A DNA stretch of 44,588 nucleotides from Pseudomonadota bacterium (GTDB lineage: Bacteria; Bdellovibrionota_C; UBA2361; OMII01). The stretch is from positions 1 through 44,588 of the forward strand of contig JAIXQT010000075.1 of the NCBI GenBank assembly GCA_027485595.1. Direction: 5' to 3'. Both the position numbers and the translations under genes were made by a program. The notes below the pieces were generated by a model. The model had not been told where the DNA came from and did no database searches. It was given only the letters and a program-made list of their open reading frames with translations. Positions within the stretch are counted from its first letter, which is position 1; each line of letters begins with the position of its first letter. This document shows, piece after piece, positions 20,157-30,310 of the stretch.

Positions 20157-21239
20157 CTACGATTTGTTTGTTGTGGCCGTTTTGAGCTCTACCTTCGTAG
20201 CGCTCCTTAGTTGAGAGAGTTTCTCTTGGAGCGCCTTGTCGTGCGCCCCAGCCATGACCTGATAACGAACTTTATCCTTGGCCTTCTCAAAGGTTGGAGG
20301 TTGGCTCTGTTGGTGCTGCTCAACTTTGATCAGGTGATATCCATATTGAGTTTTAACCGGCTCACTCACCTCTCCAACTTTGAGGTCGAACGCGGCCTTC
20401 TCGAACTCAGGCACCATCATGCCATGCTGGAAGGTGCCGAGATTTCCGCCATCTACCTTTGATGCGGTGTCATCTGAGGTTTCCGCGGCAATCTTGCCAA
20501 AATCGGCGTTAGGCGCTGATACTTGTTGCTTTATTCCCTTAATCTTGTCGAGCGCTTTCTGTTGCTCCGCCGGCGGGGCATCGGATTTCACGAGCACTAG
20601 GATATGACGCGCGGATACCGTCTCCGGTTCAGCGTACAGATTTGGGTTGGCAGCGAATGCTGATTTCAGCTCTTCGTCCGACACGGTAACGTTTGCTAGA
20701 AGGTCCTTCTCGATGAACTTCTCGATAGCGAGGCGCTCGTTCATATCAGCTATAAAATCATCCCATGGGGTGCCGTAACTCTTTAAGATCGGCTCCAAGA
20801 CCGCTCGGCCCCCCTGCTCTTGGATGATCGTATCGACCTCCTTCTTAATCTCTGCCGATTTATAGCTTGGTGACCCTTGCGCAGCTTTGAGGAGGAGCTC
20901 TTTGTCGATCAAGCTGGTCAGAACGGACTCGCGAAGCTCCGCGAGCTCGGCTGGTTGCCCCTTGAGCGCATCCACGGCTGCTCGAAGGTCAGGGCGGATA
21001 AGCTGTCGATTGAGCTCGTCCTCAGTGATGGAGTGCTGCCCGACGACCGCAAGCACTGTTGAGCCGGCGATTGGGGATGACGGCGCCTTCTGCTGAGGGG
21101 GTGTGTCAGCCTGCACCATGGTTTCCGGCACCATGGTCGCCGAGGTAAACAATGTGAAGATTGCGAGTAAGGAGAGCTTTTTCATAGAACATCCTTGAGT
21201 AGGGTGGCACTGAGAGAGTAGTTTCCAAAGAGGCCTCAA
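20157..21239 (-). CDS. PpiC/SurA-type periplasmic peptidylprolyl isomerase
   Basis: N-terminal signal-like segment, SurA-N-like region, and parvulin core ARHILVLVKSDAPPAEQQKALDKIKGI ... DGGNLGTFQHGMMVPEFEKAAFDLKVGEVSEPVKTQYGYHLIKVE. Confidence 0.93.
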   Translation of the reverse strand: MRPLWKLLSQCHPTQGCSMKKLSLLAIFTLFTSATMVPETMVQADTPPQQKAPSSPIAGSTVLAVVGQHSITEDELNRQLIRPDLRAAVDALKGQPAELAELRESVLTSLIDKELLLKAAQGSPSYKSAEIKKEVDTIIQEQGGRAVLEPILKSYGTPWDDFIADMNERLAIEKFIEKDLLANVTVSDEELKSAFAANPNLYAEPETVSARHILVLVKSDAPPAEQQKALDKIKGIKQQVSAPNADFGKIAAETSDDTASKVDGGNLGTFQHGMMVPEFEKAAFDLKVGEVSEPVKTQYGYHLIKVEQHQQSQPPTFEKAKDKVRYQVMAGAHDKALQEKLSQLRSATKVELKTATTNKS

Positions 21240-21313
21240 TCAAGGTTTAATCGTAGAGAAAAGTTAGGAACGGGATAACAGCCCATGGGTGCGGGTAGTC
21301 ATGTGAGGATTGG

Positions 21314-21961
21314 GTGAGTCTAGGGGATTTTTTCAAGTCGCTGCGCAAGGAATATGAGCAGGGAGCACTGCTCGAGGAGTCCGTGTCCGCTGACCCGACC
21401 CACCAGTTTCGAGCTTGGTTTGACGCCGCCGTGGCCGCGGAAAGAGGGGAGCCAAACGCATGCGCGCTCGCGACCGTTGGGAGGGATCTACAACCATCCG
21501 TTCGCATGGTTTTGCTCAAGTCCTTCGATGAACGTGGCTTCGTCGTGTATACGAACTACCGCAGCACAAAGGGACGTCAGATAGAGGAAAATCCCCTTGT
21601 CTCCCTCCTCTTCTATTGGCCGTCGTTGGAACGACAGGTCCGCGTTGAGGGGCGCAGCGAGCGAGTGCCCCCAAGCGAGGCAGACCTCTATTTTGCCTCG
21701 CGACCTAAAGGCTCCCAACTTGGAGCTGCTGTATCAAAGCAGAGCGAGGTCGCCGAATCTCGTCACGTCATCGATGACGCGTACGTCGAGCTTGAGCGAA
21801 ATGTCGGAGAAGGAGGCGTTGCTCGGCCGGATCACTGGGGCGGGTATAGGATTGTTCCACATCTGTTCGAGTTTTGGCAGGGCAGGGAGAGTCGCCTTCA
21901 CGATCGTCTCCGGTATGTGCAACGTGACGGCGCCTGGGAGATCGCTCGATTATGGCCATAG
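21314..21961 (+). CDS. pdxH: Pyridoxamine 5'-phosphate oxidase
   Basis: PSVRMVLLKSFDERGFVVYTNYRSTKGRQIEENP, LFYWPSLERQVRVEG, RLHDRLRY; GTG start. Confidence 0.95.
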   Translation: MSLGDFFKSLRKEYEQGALLEESVSADPTHQFRAWFDAAVAAERGEPNACALATVGRDLQPSVRMVLLKSFDERGFVVYTNYRSTKGRQIEENPLVSLLFYWPSLERQVRVEGRSERVPPSEADLYFASRPKGSQLGAAVSKQSEVAESRHVIDDAYVELERNVGEGGVARPDHWGGYRIVPHLFEFWQGRESRLHDRLRYVQRDGAWEIARLWP

Positions 21962-22818
21962 CAGACCAACCGCATATCCTTTTGTTGGGAGGGGGGTACA
22001 CCCTCCATCGTGTCGCGGAGTTGCTTCCGTCCGAGAGCTTCGTGATGACCTCGCGCAGCGCCCAAACCTGTGCCACATGGAGAGCACGGGGATGGAACGC
22101 GCATCAGGTTGACCTTGAGAATCTCGAGAGTCTCGTCAGCTTGTTGAAGACCTATCCGCAACTTCGGCAGGTCGTCGACAGTGTCCCTCCGCTTCGTGGT
22201 GCTGGCGACCCAGCCGGCGGAGTGAGGAATTGTATCTCGGTGCTCAAAGATACGCAGGTCGAAAGAATTATATACCTGAGTACTACTGGGGTATTTGGAG
22301 TTCGTGATGGTTCTGTTGTGCGTGAGGATACGCCGCCCGCGCCATGGAACGTCCAAGGACAGGCAAGGCTTACCTCAGAAGAGGTATATCGAGAGAGCGG
22401 TATCCCGTTATGCGCGTTGCGTTTACCCGCTATCTATGGGTTCGATCGTGGACTTCTCTTCTCGATTCGCCACGGAACCTATCGAATGGTCGGAGATGGC
22501 GGATCCTGGTCTAACCGAATTCATGTCGAGGACTTGGCGCGCGTGATCGTCGCAGCACTCAGCGCTCGGGTCCTACCGCCGGTCCTGTGTGTGTCGGATG
22601 ATGAACCGGCGCAATCTATCGATATTGTGAGGTACATATGCGAGCGGGAGGGTCTTCCCATGCCAGGTTCTGTCTCAGCCGATGACGTGCTCAAAGCGGG
22701 TGCATTCACCATGCTCTCGAATCAACGGGTGCGAAACGATCTCATGAAGCAGGTTCTGGGCATCAGCTTGCTCTATCCCACCTACCGAGAGGGATTCTAT
22801 CCGCCCGCAACGAGGTAA
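21952..22818 (+). CDS. NAD-dependent epimerase/dehydratase-like protein
   Basis: N-terminal LLLGGGYTLHRVAELL, YLSTTGVFG, RLPAIYG, NRIHVEDLA. Overlaps the pdxH stop. Confidence 0.85.
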   Translation: MAIADQPHILLLGGGYTLHRVAELLPSESFVMTSRSAQTCATWRARGWNAHQVDLENLESLVSLLKTYPQLRQVVDSVPPLRGAGDPAGGVRNCISVLKDTQVERIIYLSTTGVFGVRDGSVVREDTPPAPWNVQGQARLTSEEVYRESGIPLCALRLPAIYGFDRGLLFSIRHGTYRMVGDGGSWSNRIHVEDLARVIVAALSARVLPPVLCVSDDEPAQSIDIVRYICEREGLPMPGSVSADDVLKAGAFTMLSNQRVRNDLMKQVLGISLLYPTYREGFYPPATR

Positions 22819-22821
22819 CGT

Positions 22822-24288
22822 ATGTCTCAATCATCGTATGAAGATATGCCGTATGCTACCTTCGCGCTCCGTGCCGCGGATCCGAATAGACTAGCGGCTA
22901 TCGCCCGGTTGCATGGCGTCTCGGTTGCCTCTCCAGCAGAAGCCTCGGTGCTCGAGATAGGGTGTGGTACGGGAACCAATCTCATTCATCTCGCAGAGCT
23001 GTATCCAAAGAGCCGGTGCGTAGGTATCGACATCTCAGAGAGGCATATCTCTGAAGGTCACAAGATAGCGGCCGGAAGCGGATGTACGAATGTAGAGTTA
23101 CGGTGTGGCGACATTAGGAACGCCGCTCTCGGACACGGAGAGTTCGATTACATCATCTGCCACGGGGTGTTTTCATGGGTAGCGCCGAGTGTCAGACATG
23201 AGCTCTTGAGCGCTATCTCCTCCTCGTTGAGTGATAACGGGGTCGCGTTCCTGAGCTACAATGTCCTTCCAGGATGGAGGCAACGGGGGGTTCTCCGAGA
23301 TATCATGCAAACCGGTGCCGCGCATCGAGCGGTCACAACCAGAGATGATTCTCCAGAGAATCGTCTCGACGGAGCCATGGAGTTGTTGCGACTTGTAGCC
23401 GAGAAACGAAGCGGGGATGGCGATCTGTACGGAGGGTATATTCGTCAGGGATTGGAGCGATTTCAGAGCTCTCATCCCTCGTACCTCTTTCACGAGTATC
23501 TTGAGGAGTACAACGAGCCCTTTCTGTTCACCACCTTCATGCACGGCGCTGAATTACATGGGTTGCAGTTCCTTGCGGAGGCTAACCCCGCCATGATGTC
23601 GGTAGATGATTTGGGCGAGAAGATCGTTTCGTACCTCGATACCCTCGGCAATGACATCGTCACCCGCGAGCAGTGTATTGATGTTTTTCGCAATCGAATG
23701 TTTCGAGAGAGCATGTTGTGCAAGAGCTCGCATGAACTCAAGCGCGATCTGAAAGCGAGCGTCTTCACCTCGCTTCACTTCGTCTCGGATCTGCGCAGGA
23801 GCGGTGAGGAAGGGAACGATGCGATGTTCACAGAGGTTGTTACGGACCGAGTGGTGCGGACGCCGAAGGATGAGCACTCGGTTTTGTTAAGCATCATTGG
23901 TGAAGTGGGATACGCGGGGATCTCATTCACGGATCTCAGAGCTAGATTTACGGAGGTGGTTTCGGGACGATACGATGAGCGGGCGATTATGCACGGTCTT
24001 GTTCGTTTGTGGCGATGGGGGCTACTTGATGTAGCTCTCGAGCGTGCTCCCATTCGCTCTGAGGTGGGTGATAAGGCCCGAGTCTCTCGTCTCGCGCGAT
24101 ATCAGGCATCCCATGGCGAGCGATCTGTCACCGCATTGCAGCACCGGTCGTGCGAGTTGCAACCTGTCGAGCGATCTATCGTGCTCGCCTCTGATGGAAC
24201 CCGACAGTTTCAAGATCTTGTGGCGGGCGATCCTCAGAACGAAGCGGCTCTTCGGCGTTTGCTTGCTCTAGGATTCTTTTATGACTAG
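22822..24288 (+). CDS. Class I SAM-dependent methyltransferase with methyltransferase regulatory domain
   Basis: VLEIGCGTGTNLIHLA motif I, CVGIDIS, followed by a long C-terminal regulatory-like region. Confidence 0.85.
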   Translation: MSQSSYEDMPYATFALRAADPNRLAAIARLHGVSVASPAEASVLEIGCGTGTNLIHLAELYPKSRCVGIDISERHISEGHKIAAGSGCTNVELRCGDIRNAALGHGEFDYIICHGVFSWVAPSVRHELLSAISSSLSDNGVAFLSYNVLPGWRQRGVLRDIMQTGAAHRAVTTRDDSPENRLDGAMELLRLVAEKRSGDGDLYGGYIRQGLERFQSSHPSYLFHEYLEEYNEPFLFTTFMHGAELHGLQFLAEANPAMMSVDDLGEKIVSYLDTLGNDIVTREQCIDVFRNRMFRESMLCKSSHELKRDLKASVFTSLHFVSDLRRSGEEGNDAMFTEVVTDRVVRTPKDEHSVLLSIIGEVGYAGISFTDLRARFTEVVSGRYDERAIMHGLVRLWRWGLLDVALERAPIRSEVGDKARVSRLARYQASHGERSVTALQHRSCELQPVERSIVLASDGTRQFQDLVAGDPQNEAALRRLLALGFFYD

Positions 24289-25136
24289 CGGGGGGAATCG
24301 CTCGGCCCCGGACGTTTGAGCTGCATGATAACACCGATAGCCACCGTCATCAGTGCCATGAACGCCCATTCATAGACGTACCCTAAATGAATGTCCGGCG
24401 GTGGCGTGATGTCATAGGTAGGGATCGGGTATCGCAAATTGGGAGAGTCCATCCCGAAGTTTTCAACTGACTTCTGTCCAGTGAGCATAAGGACGTCGTT
24501 ACGACCTGCACTGCCCTCTCGAACGATCTTTGAGGCGAGGAGTGGATCGTTGGGATCCTGCATGACTTCGATGTAGATAGGGAGCACCTCATACGGAAGC
24601 TGCTTCCTAATCTGAGGAATGTTGACCCGTAGCCATTGGTCAACCCACGGCTTGCCCTCTCCGGTGGGGGGATCGTTTGGGGCCATAAACTTGGGCGACA
24701 TGGAGTTTTTAACCAAACCGTAGAGCTCCACCCGTTGAGGCTCTTGGTACTGAGATCTCTTCTCTTTCGACTCCCTTCCGAGTGGAATGAAGCCCCGATC
24801 CACTAAGAGATAAGAGTTTGAGTTGTCGACCTTGAGCGGTGTGATCGCATGTACACCAGCTCGCCCTTCAAGATTTCGGTTTCTGAGGAGCATCTCATGC
24901 TCAAAATCGTAGGTTCCGGAGACCTTAATCCTTCGAAAGGTGAGCCGATCCCACTGAGGAGAGGTTGTGAGGAGGTCGGCTAAGGCGATTGGTTCAAGGG
25001 TGAGCGTTTCGTGGAGATGATCTATGAGATCTTGTTTTTGAAGGTGTCGCCCCCATTGCCACACAGAGGCGCATACCATTCCTATGGCGAGCGCGCCGGT
25101 CACCACGGTCACTTTGAGTGAAAAACGAAACTTCAT
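24285..25136 (-). CDS. SURF1 family cytochrome oxidase assembly protein
   Basis: WQWGRHLQKQDLID, LLVDRGFIPLG, C-terminal GYVYEWAFMALM TM helix. Confidence 0.88.
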   Translation of the reverse strand: MKFRFSLKVTVVTGALAIGMVCASVWQWGRHLQKQDLIDHLHETLTLEPIALADLLTTSPQWDRLTFRRIKVSGTYDFEHEMLLRNRNLEGRAGVHAITPLKVDNSNSYLLVDRGFIPLGRESKEKRSQYQEPQRVELYGLVKNSMSPKFMAPNDPPTGEGKPWVDQWLRVNIPQIRKQLPYEVLPIYIEVMQDPNDPLLASKIVREGSAGRNDVLMLTGQKSVENFGMDSPNLRYPIPTYDITPPPDIHLGYVYEWAFMALMTVAIGVIMQLKRPGPSDSPR

Positions 25137-25232
25137 CCTAGTATTCTACCGTTCATACTGGTGGGTGAACAGCCTACGTCCTCCAAGAACTATCGTCAGG
25201 CGAGGTGGTGGTTGAGGGGGGTAAGGGTGGTG

Positions 25233-25421
25233 TTAGCAGGGTGGTGAAAAATGATTTCCTGTTGCGCATTTCGATAGGTTGCCTCCAACCTCGTTGGAGC
25301 CAACGAAAAAATCCTCAACGTATCTCAGTGGATACGCCTCCGGCTTTTCCGTCGTCTCCGCCTCGTTTCGCCGAAACCCTCAAAATGCTCACGACGGAGC
25401 CATTTTTCACCACCCTGCTAG
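25233..25421. mobile_element. 181-bp inverted-repeat element, copy E2 (core 25237-25417)
   Basis: TTAG|CAGGGTGGTGAAAAATG ... CATTTTTCACCACCCTG|CTAG; perfect 17-bp terminal inverted repeats. Confidence 0.88.
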
Positions 25422-25556
25422 GAGCGCCCGAGTCACCGCCGCACTGCCGTGGAAGGAGAAAAAGTTTGCAACAAGTTGAAAAAACTACCCATTTCCTCTG
25501 TGACCTGATGCGCCGAGAGTGCTATTGTTAGGCCCCATAGTTTCGCGCCAGTCGAG

Positions 25557-26573
25557 GTGCTGAGGAGGAAGTTGACGATGTTTATTCTCGGGATAGGTGC
25601 CGCACATCCTGATGTCGATATCACAGATGAGGTTCTCTCGTCGCTGGGTATCCATCCGACCGAGCACGATGCCGATGCTCTCGCTCGCTTCGGGGTTCGC
25701 TCGCGGCGTGCTTCTCTTCCTCTTGAATACATCAAAAATACCAAGAACTCAGAGGTGCTTGATGGTAGGCCCGTCGCGGTAGCGACCCCGACGACCCTCG
25801 CGGTGACAGCCGCTCGACAGGCACTTGAGCGTGCGGGAATCACACCTGAGCAGCTTGGGCTTATCATCGCCGACACTGCTACGCCGTATCAAACGTGCCC
25901 CTCAGAGGCGCAACGGGTGGGAGGCGCTCTTGGTATTAAGATCCCCGCGTACGATGTTGTAGCGGGAAGCTCTTCGTTAGCACTCTTTTTTAATATGTTG
26001 TGTTCCTGGAAGCCGGAGCGAGTGCCTGATTACGTTTTGTGTATTTCCACCAACACCTTTTCGCAGCACGTGGCGTATCGAGGCGAATCCGCTTTGGCTG
26101 CCCATCTTTATGGAGACGCCGCGTCGGCGGTTGTGATATCGCCCCGACATGTCGGAAGGCTCGAAATCACTCAGTCCTTCCTTGAGGGAGCTTCGAATCG
26201 TTCGGCGAGCTCGCTCGTTGAGCGTCACGTCTCATGCCCAACAGAGGGGATTCTTTCGAGGAGTGAAGTTCTTGATGTGCTCACTCGCACGCTCGGTCGG
26301 CTCGTTCCCTCGTCGTCTCTGGGGGCGAAGTCTCTTCGGTACGTGGTGGGTCCGCAGCTCTACGCGGGTGAATTCGGTGAGTATGAGAAGGAGCTTGGTC
26401 TCTCGGGTGGCGCGATGGTTTCGGGGACTCGAGATGTTGGATACGCGCTTGGCGCGAGCTCTGGTGTGGCGTTGTCCTCTCTGTGGGATTCCGTGCGAGC
26501 GGGCGACGCTATCGCGGTGCTTCACGCCGGTGACGGCGCCTGGGGCGGAAGTGTGGTGGTAGCTTCGGAGTAG
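25557..26573 (+). CDS. KAS III-like protein lacking the catalytic triad
   Basis: Thiolase-fold similarity to the adjacent 26585-27568 protein (LCISTNTFSQHV / LCISTAAMTQHV; GDAASAVVISPRHVGRLE / GDGAAAWVVSPVHKGRLE). Ser138 at the Cys position. Confidence 0.85.
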   Translation: MLRRKLTMFILGIGAAHPDVDITDEVLSSLGIHPTEHDADALARFGVRSRRASLPLEYIKNTKNSEVLDGRPVAVATPTTLAVTAARQALERAGITPEQLGLIIADTATPYQTCPSEAQRVGGALGIKIPAYDVVAGSSSLALFFNMLCSWKPERVPDYVLCISTNTFSQHVAYRGESALAAHLYGDAASAVVISPRHVGRLEITQSFLEGASNRSASSLVERHVSCPTEGILSRSEVLDVLTRTLGRLVPSSSLGAKSLRYVVGPQLYAGEFGEYEKELGLSGGAMVSGTRDVGYALGASSGVALSSLWDSVRAGDAIAVLHAGDGAWGGSVVVASE

Positions 26574-26584
26574 GCGAGGGAGAT

Positions 26585-27568
26585 ATGCTGCATATTTTGG
26601 GCATGGGGGCATGCCACCCAGACACAGTAGTGGATAACAAGTTCCTTGAGGATTTGGATATTGGCACGAACGCTCAGTGGATCGAGGAGAAGATCGGTGT
26701 TCTGACCCGAGTTACAACGCTCACCCTCGACTACATCAAGACCACGCGCAATCAGGATCCTCGAATGGCGTATGAGGTCGCGTCGATGACCCCTGAAGAT
26801 ATGGGTGTTAAGGCGGCTGAGGAGGCTCTTAAGAAAACGGGAATCACCGCGCAGCAGGTTGGCATGGTGATCGTTAACTGTTGCACCCCTCGGAAGACCG
26901 TTCCGAGTGAGGCCGTGCGAATCGCCGAGCGACTTGGGTGTTCAGGTCAAGCGTTTGATGTCTACACAGCGTGTCCCGCGTTCGCCCTTCATATCGATTT
27001 CCTCGGTAACTACCGAGAAGAGAAGTTGCCTGAGTTTATTCTCTGCATTTCGACCGCGGCGATGACTCAGCACGTAAACTACAACGATCGCTCCGATGGT
27101 GCGATTTGGGGAGACGGCGCCGCGGCGTGGGTTGTCTCGCCGGTTCATAAGGGTCGTCTCGAGATGGTCGACTCAAAGTACACAGCGGATCCAAGTCGTT
27201 GTGAGGCAGTGGTTGTCGATACCTTCCGACACTTTCGACAGGACGGACGCGCGGTTCGAGATTTCTCAGTGCGTCAGACCGTTCGTTTGATAAAGGCGGT
27301 TGAGACCACCTATCCGATCGATTGGAATCGAGATGTGTTCATCGGTCATCAAGCTAACCGAACGATGCTTGAGCAGATCACGAATAATAGGGAGATTCCC
27401 CCTAGTAATCATTGGCACAACGTAACCTATTTAGGTAATCAGGCGGGCGCCGGCGCTCCGGCGGTGTTGAGTGGGCACTGGGAGCAGATTCAACCGGGAC
27501 AGCATATCGTTGTCGCGGTGGTAGGAGCTGGATTGAGTTGGGGCTCCATCCTCATGCGGGCGGTATAG
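26585..27568 (+). CDS. KAS III-like (3-oxoacyl-ACP synthase III family) protein, catalytic residues present
   Basis: VYTACPAFALH (Cys130), FIGHQANRTMLEQI (His255), VTYLGNQAGAGAPAVL (Asn285). Confidence 0.92.
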   Translation: MLHILGMGACHPDTVVDNKFLEDLDIGTNAQWIEEKIGVLTRVTTLTLDYIKTTRNQDPRMAYEVASMTPEDMGVKAAEEALKKTGITAQQVGMVIVNCCTPRKTVPSEAVRIAERLGCSGQAFDVYTACPAFALHIDFLGNYREEKLPEFILCISTAAMTQHVNYNDRSDGAIWGDGAAAWVVSPVHKGRLEMVDSKYTADPSRCEAVVVDTFRHFRQDGRAVRDFSVRQTVRLIKAVETTYPIDWNRDVFIGHQANRTMLEQITNNREIPPSNHWHNVTYLGNQAGAGAPAVLSGHWEQIQPGQHIVVAVVGAGLSWGSILMRAV

Positions 27569-27727
27569 CCTGCAAACGAGACCATTTCTCGTTGTTATGT
27601 GGCCTTGCATAGAAAGTTCTCGAGCTCGACCTCATCTCTGATCGGGATGTGATTTTGGGCGACGTGTGTAAGCTGCGGGTTTACCTGCGATAGCGGTTAG
27701 CTGTCCGAAGGTAGTATCGATATCTTG

Positions 27728-29104
27728 CTAGGCCGCGCCGCTCGTCTTTTGCGCTTGGGCCTCCCTCCGGAGGTCTCCGAGAAGGATTCCAAGGAGTATC
27801 CAGACAATAATCATCACCTCGCTATCACCGAAGTTGTACTCAACAAGGCCGGCCGTTTGCCACGAGATGACCGCGCATCCTATCGCGACGTGAAGTCCGG
27901 AAAGGGGACGGCGGAACGACACTCGAAGTACCGCGAGGATGAACCACACAAATATCGTCGCTGTTACGATGCCGCTCTCAGCAGTGATGTTGATTAAGTT
28001 GTTGTGAAAATGTTTAAGTTCGGGCGGAATCTCAAGAGAGAACTGCCGCATGATGCCGCTGTTGTGGTACCCGATTCCAAGTGGGTACTGCGCGATGAGC
28101 TCCCCACCGATTCGCCAAATAGTGCTCCGTCCCCCAGAGATGGTGAAGTGGTCGTACGAAACCGCAAGCCTCTCTCGAATGGGTGGGACGGCAATGGCTG
28201 TGACGCAGGCGGCGGCTACTATGAAGGCGAGAAATTTGCGCGCGAAGAGAAAGCAGAGAACTCCGATTCCCAGGACAACACCGAGCCACGGACCTCGTTT
28301 AAGGTTCAACAAAAGGGCAGATAGCAGAAGCGGTAGGTAGAGGGTGGAGAAGGTGATGAGCCCTCGAGCCTCGGGTGTTTTTGGGGCGGCGGCTTTAAGA
28401 ATGAGCAGTCCTAGCATCCCTCCGCCCACCCACAAGCCAAAAAGGGTTGCTGAGTCGATGTTGATATCACGGCGAAAACCGATTGAGCAGAGCATCATAA
28501 GTGCGAGCGCGCCACAGGTAGCGGCAGCTCGTGGAGTCGCTGCAGGCATGGTGCCACGTGCCCGTAAGAACTTCTGCCACGTCAGACCAAGGCAGATGAG
28601 AACTGAGAGCGCGAGTTGCCCCGACTCCGTAACGCTTCCGAGAAAGAGGCTGGGAACGCCGGGAAACGAGGAGCTTATGACGGTATGCGCGGCGGCTATG
28701 GCTTGGCCGGTCACCAGCGCGAGGGGAACGAAGTAGGAGTTGCCGTAGTCTCTGAAGGCAAACATCGTGAGGGTAAAGAAGAGAAGAGAGAGGAGGGGCG
28801 ACACGCTGCGTATGAGGTCGATACCGGTTACCGCGGAAAGGGTAGTGGAGAGAAGGAGGAACGCGACAGGGACCGTTATGGAGCGTTCAAGCTGACAGCC
28901 TCGTAAGAAGCCGTACCGCCATGAACTGGATAGCAGCCATCCGATAATGAGGGGAATAAGGACGATATAGGTGAGGGAGAGTTTGAGGGGGATGAGGAGC
29001 GCGACCAGTATGCATCCAAGACGGAGCGCCTTGGCGCAGGGGGGTGGAGACACCTCCTTCGAGCCATCGGTTTGGAGCCATTCCGCTTTGGAGGTGCTAG
29101 ACAT
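27728..29104 (-). CDS. O-antigen ligase/polymerase-like membrane protein
   Basis: Polytopic; LNLKRGPWLGVVLG, GGRSTIWRIGGELIAQYPLGIGYHNSG, HFHNNLINITAESGIV are Wzy_C-type signatures. Confidence 0.85.
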   Translation of the reverse strand: MSSTSKAEWLQTDGSKEVSPPPCAKALRLGCILVALLIPLKLSLTYIVLIPLIIGWLLSSSWRYGFLRGCQLERSITVPVAFLLLSTTLSAVTGIDLIRSVSPLLSLLFFTLTMFAFRDYGNSYFVPLALVTGQAIAAAHTVISSSFPGVPSLFLGSVTESGQLALSVLICLGLTWQKFLRARGTMPAATPRAAATCGALALMMLCSIGFRRDINIDSATLFGLWVGGGMLGLLILKAAAPKTPEARGLITFSTLYLPLLLSALLLNLKRGPWLGVVLGIGVLCFLFARKFLAFIVAAACVTAIAVPPIRERLAVSYDHFTISGGRSTIWRIGGELIAQYPLGIGYHNSGIMRQFSLEIPPELKHFHNNLINITAESGIVTATIFVWFILAVLRVSFRRPLSGLHVAIGCAVISWQTAGLVEYNFGDSEVMIIVWILLGILLGDLRREAQAQKTSGAA

Positions 29105-29215
29105 GCGTTCCTAGTTCGCAAAAATATGACGTCGCTCCGCATGCGATCTGTGCGCGCGTGGATCTCAACGTATGGTCCAAGCGGACCAAGCTAAGAAGCG
29201 CGGAGTGTCGTGGAT

Positions 29216-30310
29216 TTACTGCGGTGCCGTCGCGAGGTCATCAACCTCACCCTCTCCCTCAGTTCCCTGCTCAGCGTTCTGGCCTTGCTCGCGAATTATT
29301 CGAGCAAGTTCAACCGAATTAGGATTGTTGTTCTCCGCCTGTTTGCGGTCCGCCAGTGCTAGGATCTCATCGTCGATGTTAACGTGATCGCCGGCGTCCC
29401 TGAGAAGACCTCTGTCCGCTTCAGGATTTGGTGAGTTCTCGAGCTCGTCAAACACGGCTTGAACTCCTGGAAGGCCAGCGTTCAATAGAGCCTTTACGCC
29501 AAGGTGGGAGCCTGGAAGTCGTTCGCGCACAAACTCTTGATACGCGGGAATCGCGTCTTCGTCGGGGATTACCTCTCCGATGCCGATGCCTTGCGCGTAG
29601 TAGAGATCGGGATCTCCTTTCTCTTTCGCGTCCCGGATGAGGAGCTCGGCGGCCTGCTTTGTTCCTTGATTGGTGACGGCCGCCACGGAAGCCTCCCGGA
29701 GGGTGTCGTTGGTTGAATTAATCTGTTCGCCGAGAAGGGTGACGATATCCTCACGACCAAGACTTAACTCAAGCGCCTCGGCGTAGAGGTCAGCGGCGTC
29801 ATTGGAGGGGGCATTTTTAACGGCGTCGATCAGAGCCTGAACGTTTTCGGGTCTTCCGCTGATGGCGAGCAGTTCAGCTAGGTAAGCGCGTTGCTCTTGC
29901 GGGGTATTCTGATTTGTCGCGAGGTCTCGTACGGAGGTGTAGAACTCAGCGCACCACGAGCAATTCGGGTCCGGAAGGGTAAATTGCTCTAATATTGAGT
30001 CGTCGTAATCCTTGGCTCCTTTGAGAACTGCTGCGAGGGCTTCGTCAGCGGAGGAATACGCGTCTGGCGCAGGCTTGATCTGCTCCTCTGGCTCCTCGTC
30101 GTTGCCGGTGACGGGGGCGGTCTCAGTAGTAGCCTGAGTGTTCATTGCTGTACGCGACACTGGCTCTGTCTTTTGGGGCGGTTGCTGTGAGTTGGTAGAG
30201 GAGGCGGTTGTGGTCTCGGTGGGCGTGGTTCGAGATCCAAAGAATGTATACGCGGCTACGGAAGCGACGATTATAAGCACAACGATCAGGAGAGGAGATA
30301 GCTTCTTCAT
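29216..30310 (-). CDS. Secreted/anchored hypothetical protein with HEAT-like repeats
   Basis: N-terminal TM/signal segment, low-complexity Thr/Glu linker, alpha-helical repetitive C-terminal region. Confidence 0.65.
   Translation of the reverse strand: MKKLSPLLIVVLIIVASVAAYTFFGSRTTPTETTTASSTNSQQPPQKTEPVSRTAMNTQATTETAPVTGNDEEPEEQIKPAPDAYSSADEALAAVLKGAKDYDDSILEQFTLPDPNCSWCAEFYTSVRDLATNQNTPQEQRAYLAELLAISGRPENVQALIDAVKNAPSNDAADLYAEALELSLGREDIVTLLGEQINSTNDTLREASVAAVTNQGTKQAAELLIRDAKEKGDPDLYYAQGIGIGEVIPDEDAIPAYQEFVRERLPGSHLGVKALLNAGLPGVQAVFDELENSPNPEADRGLLRDAGDHVNIDDEILALADRKQAENNNPNSVELARIIREQGQNAEQGTEGEGEVDDLATAPQ

Noticed and set aside
24285-24288. Overlap of convergent methyltransferase and SURF1 genes
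   Set aside because: A 4-bp convergent overlap is common and not informative by itself; the same holds for the 32-bp overlap at 12075-12106.
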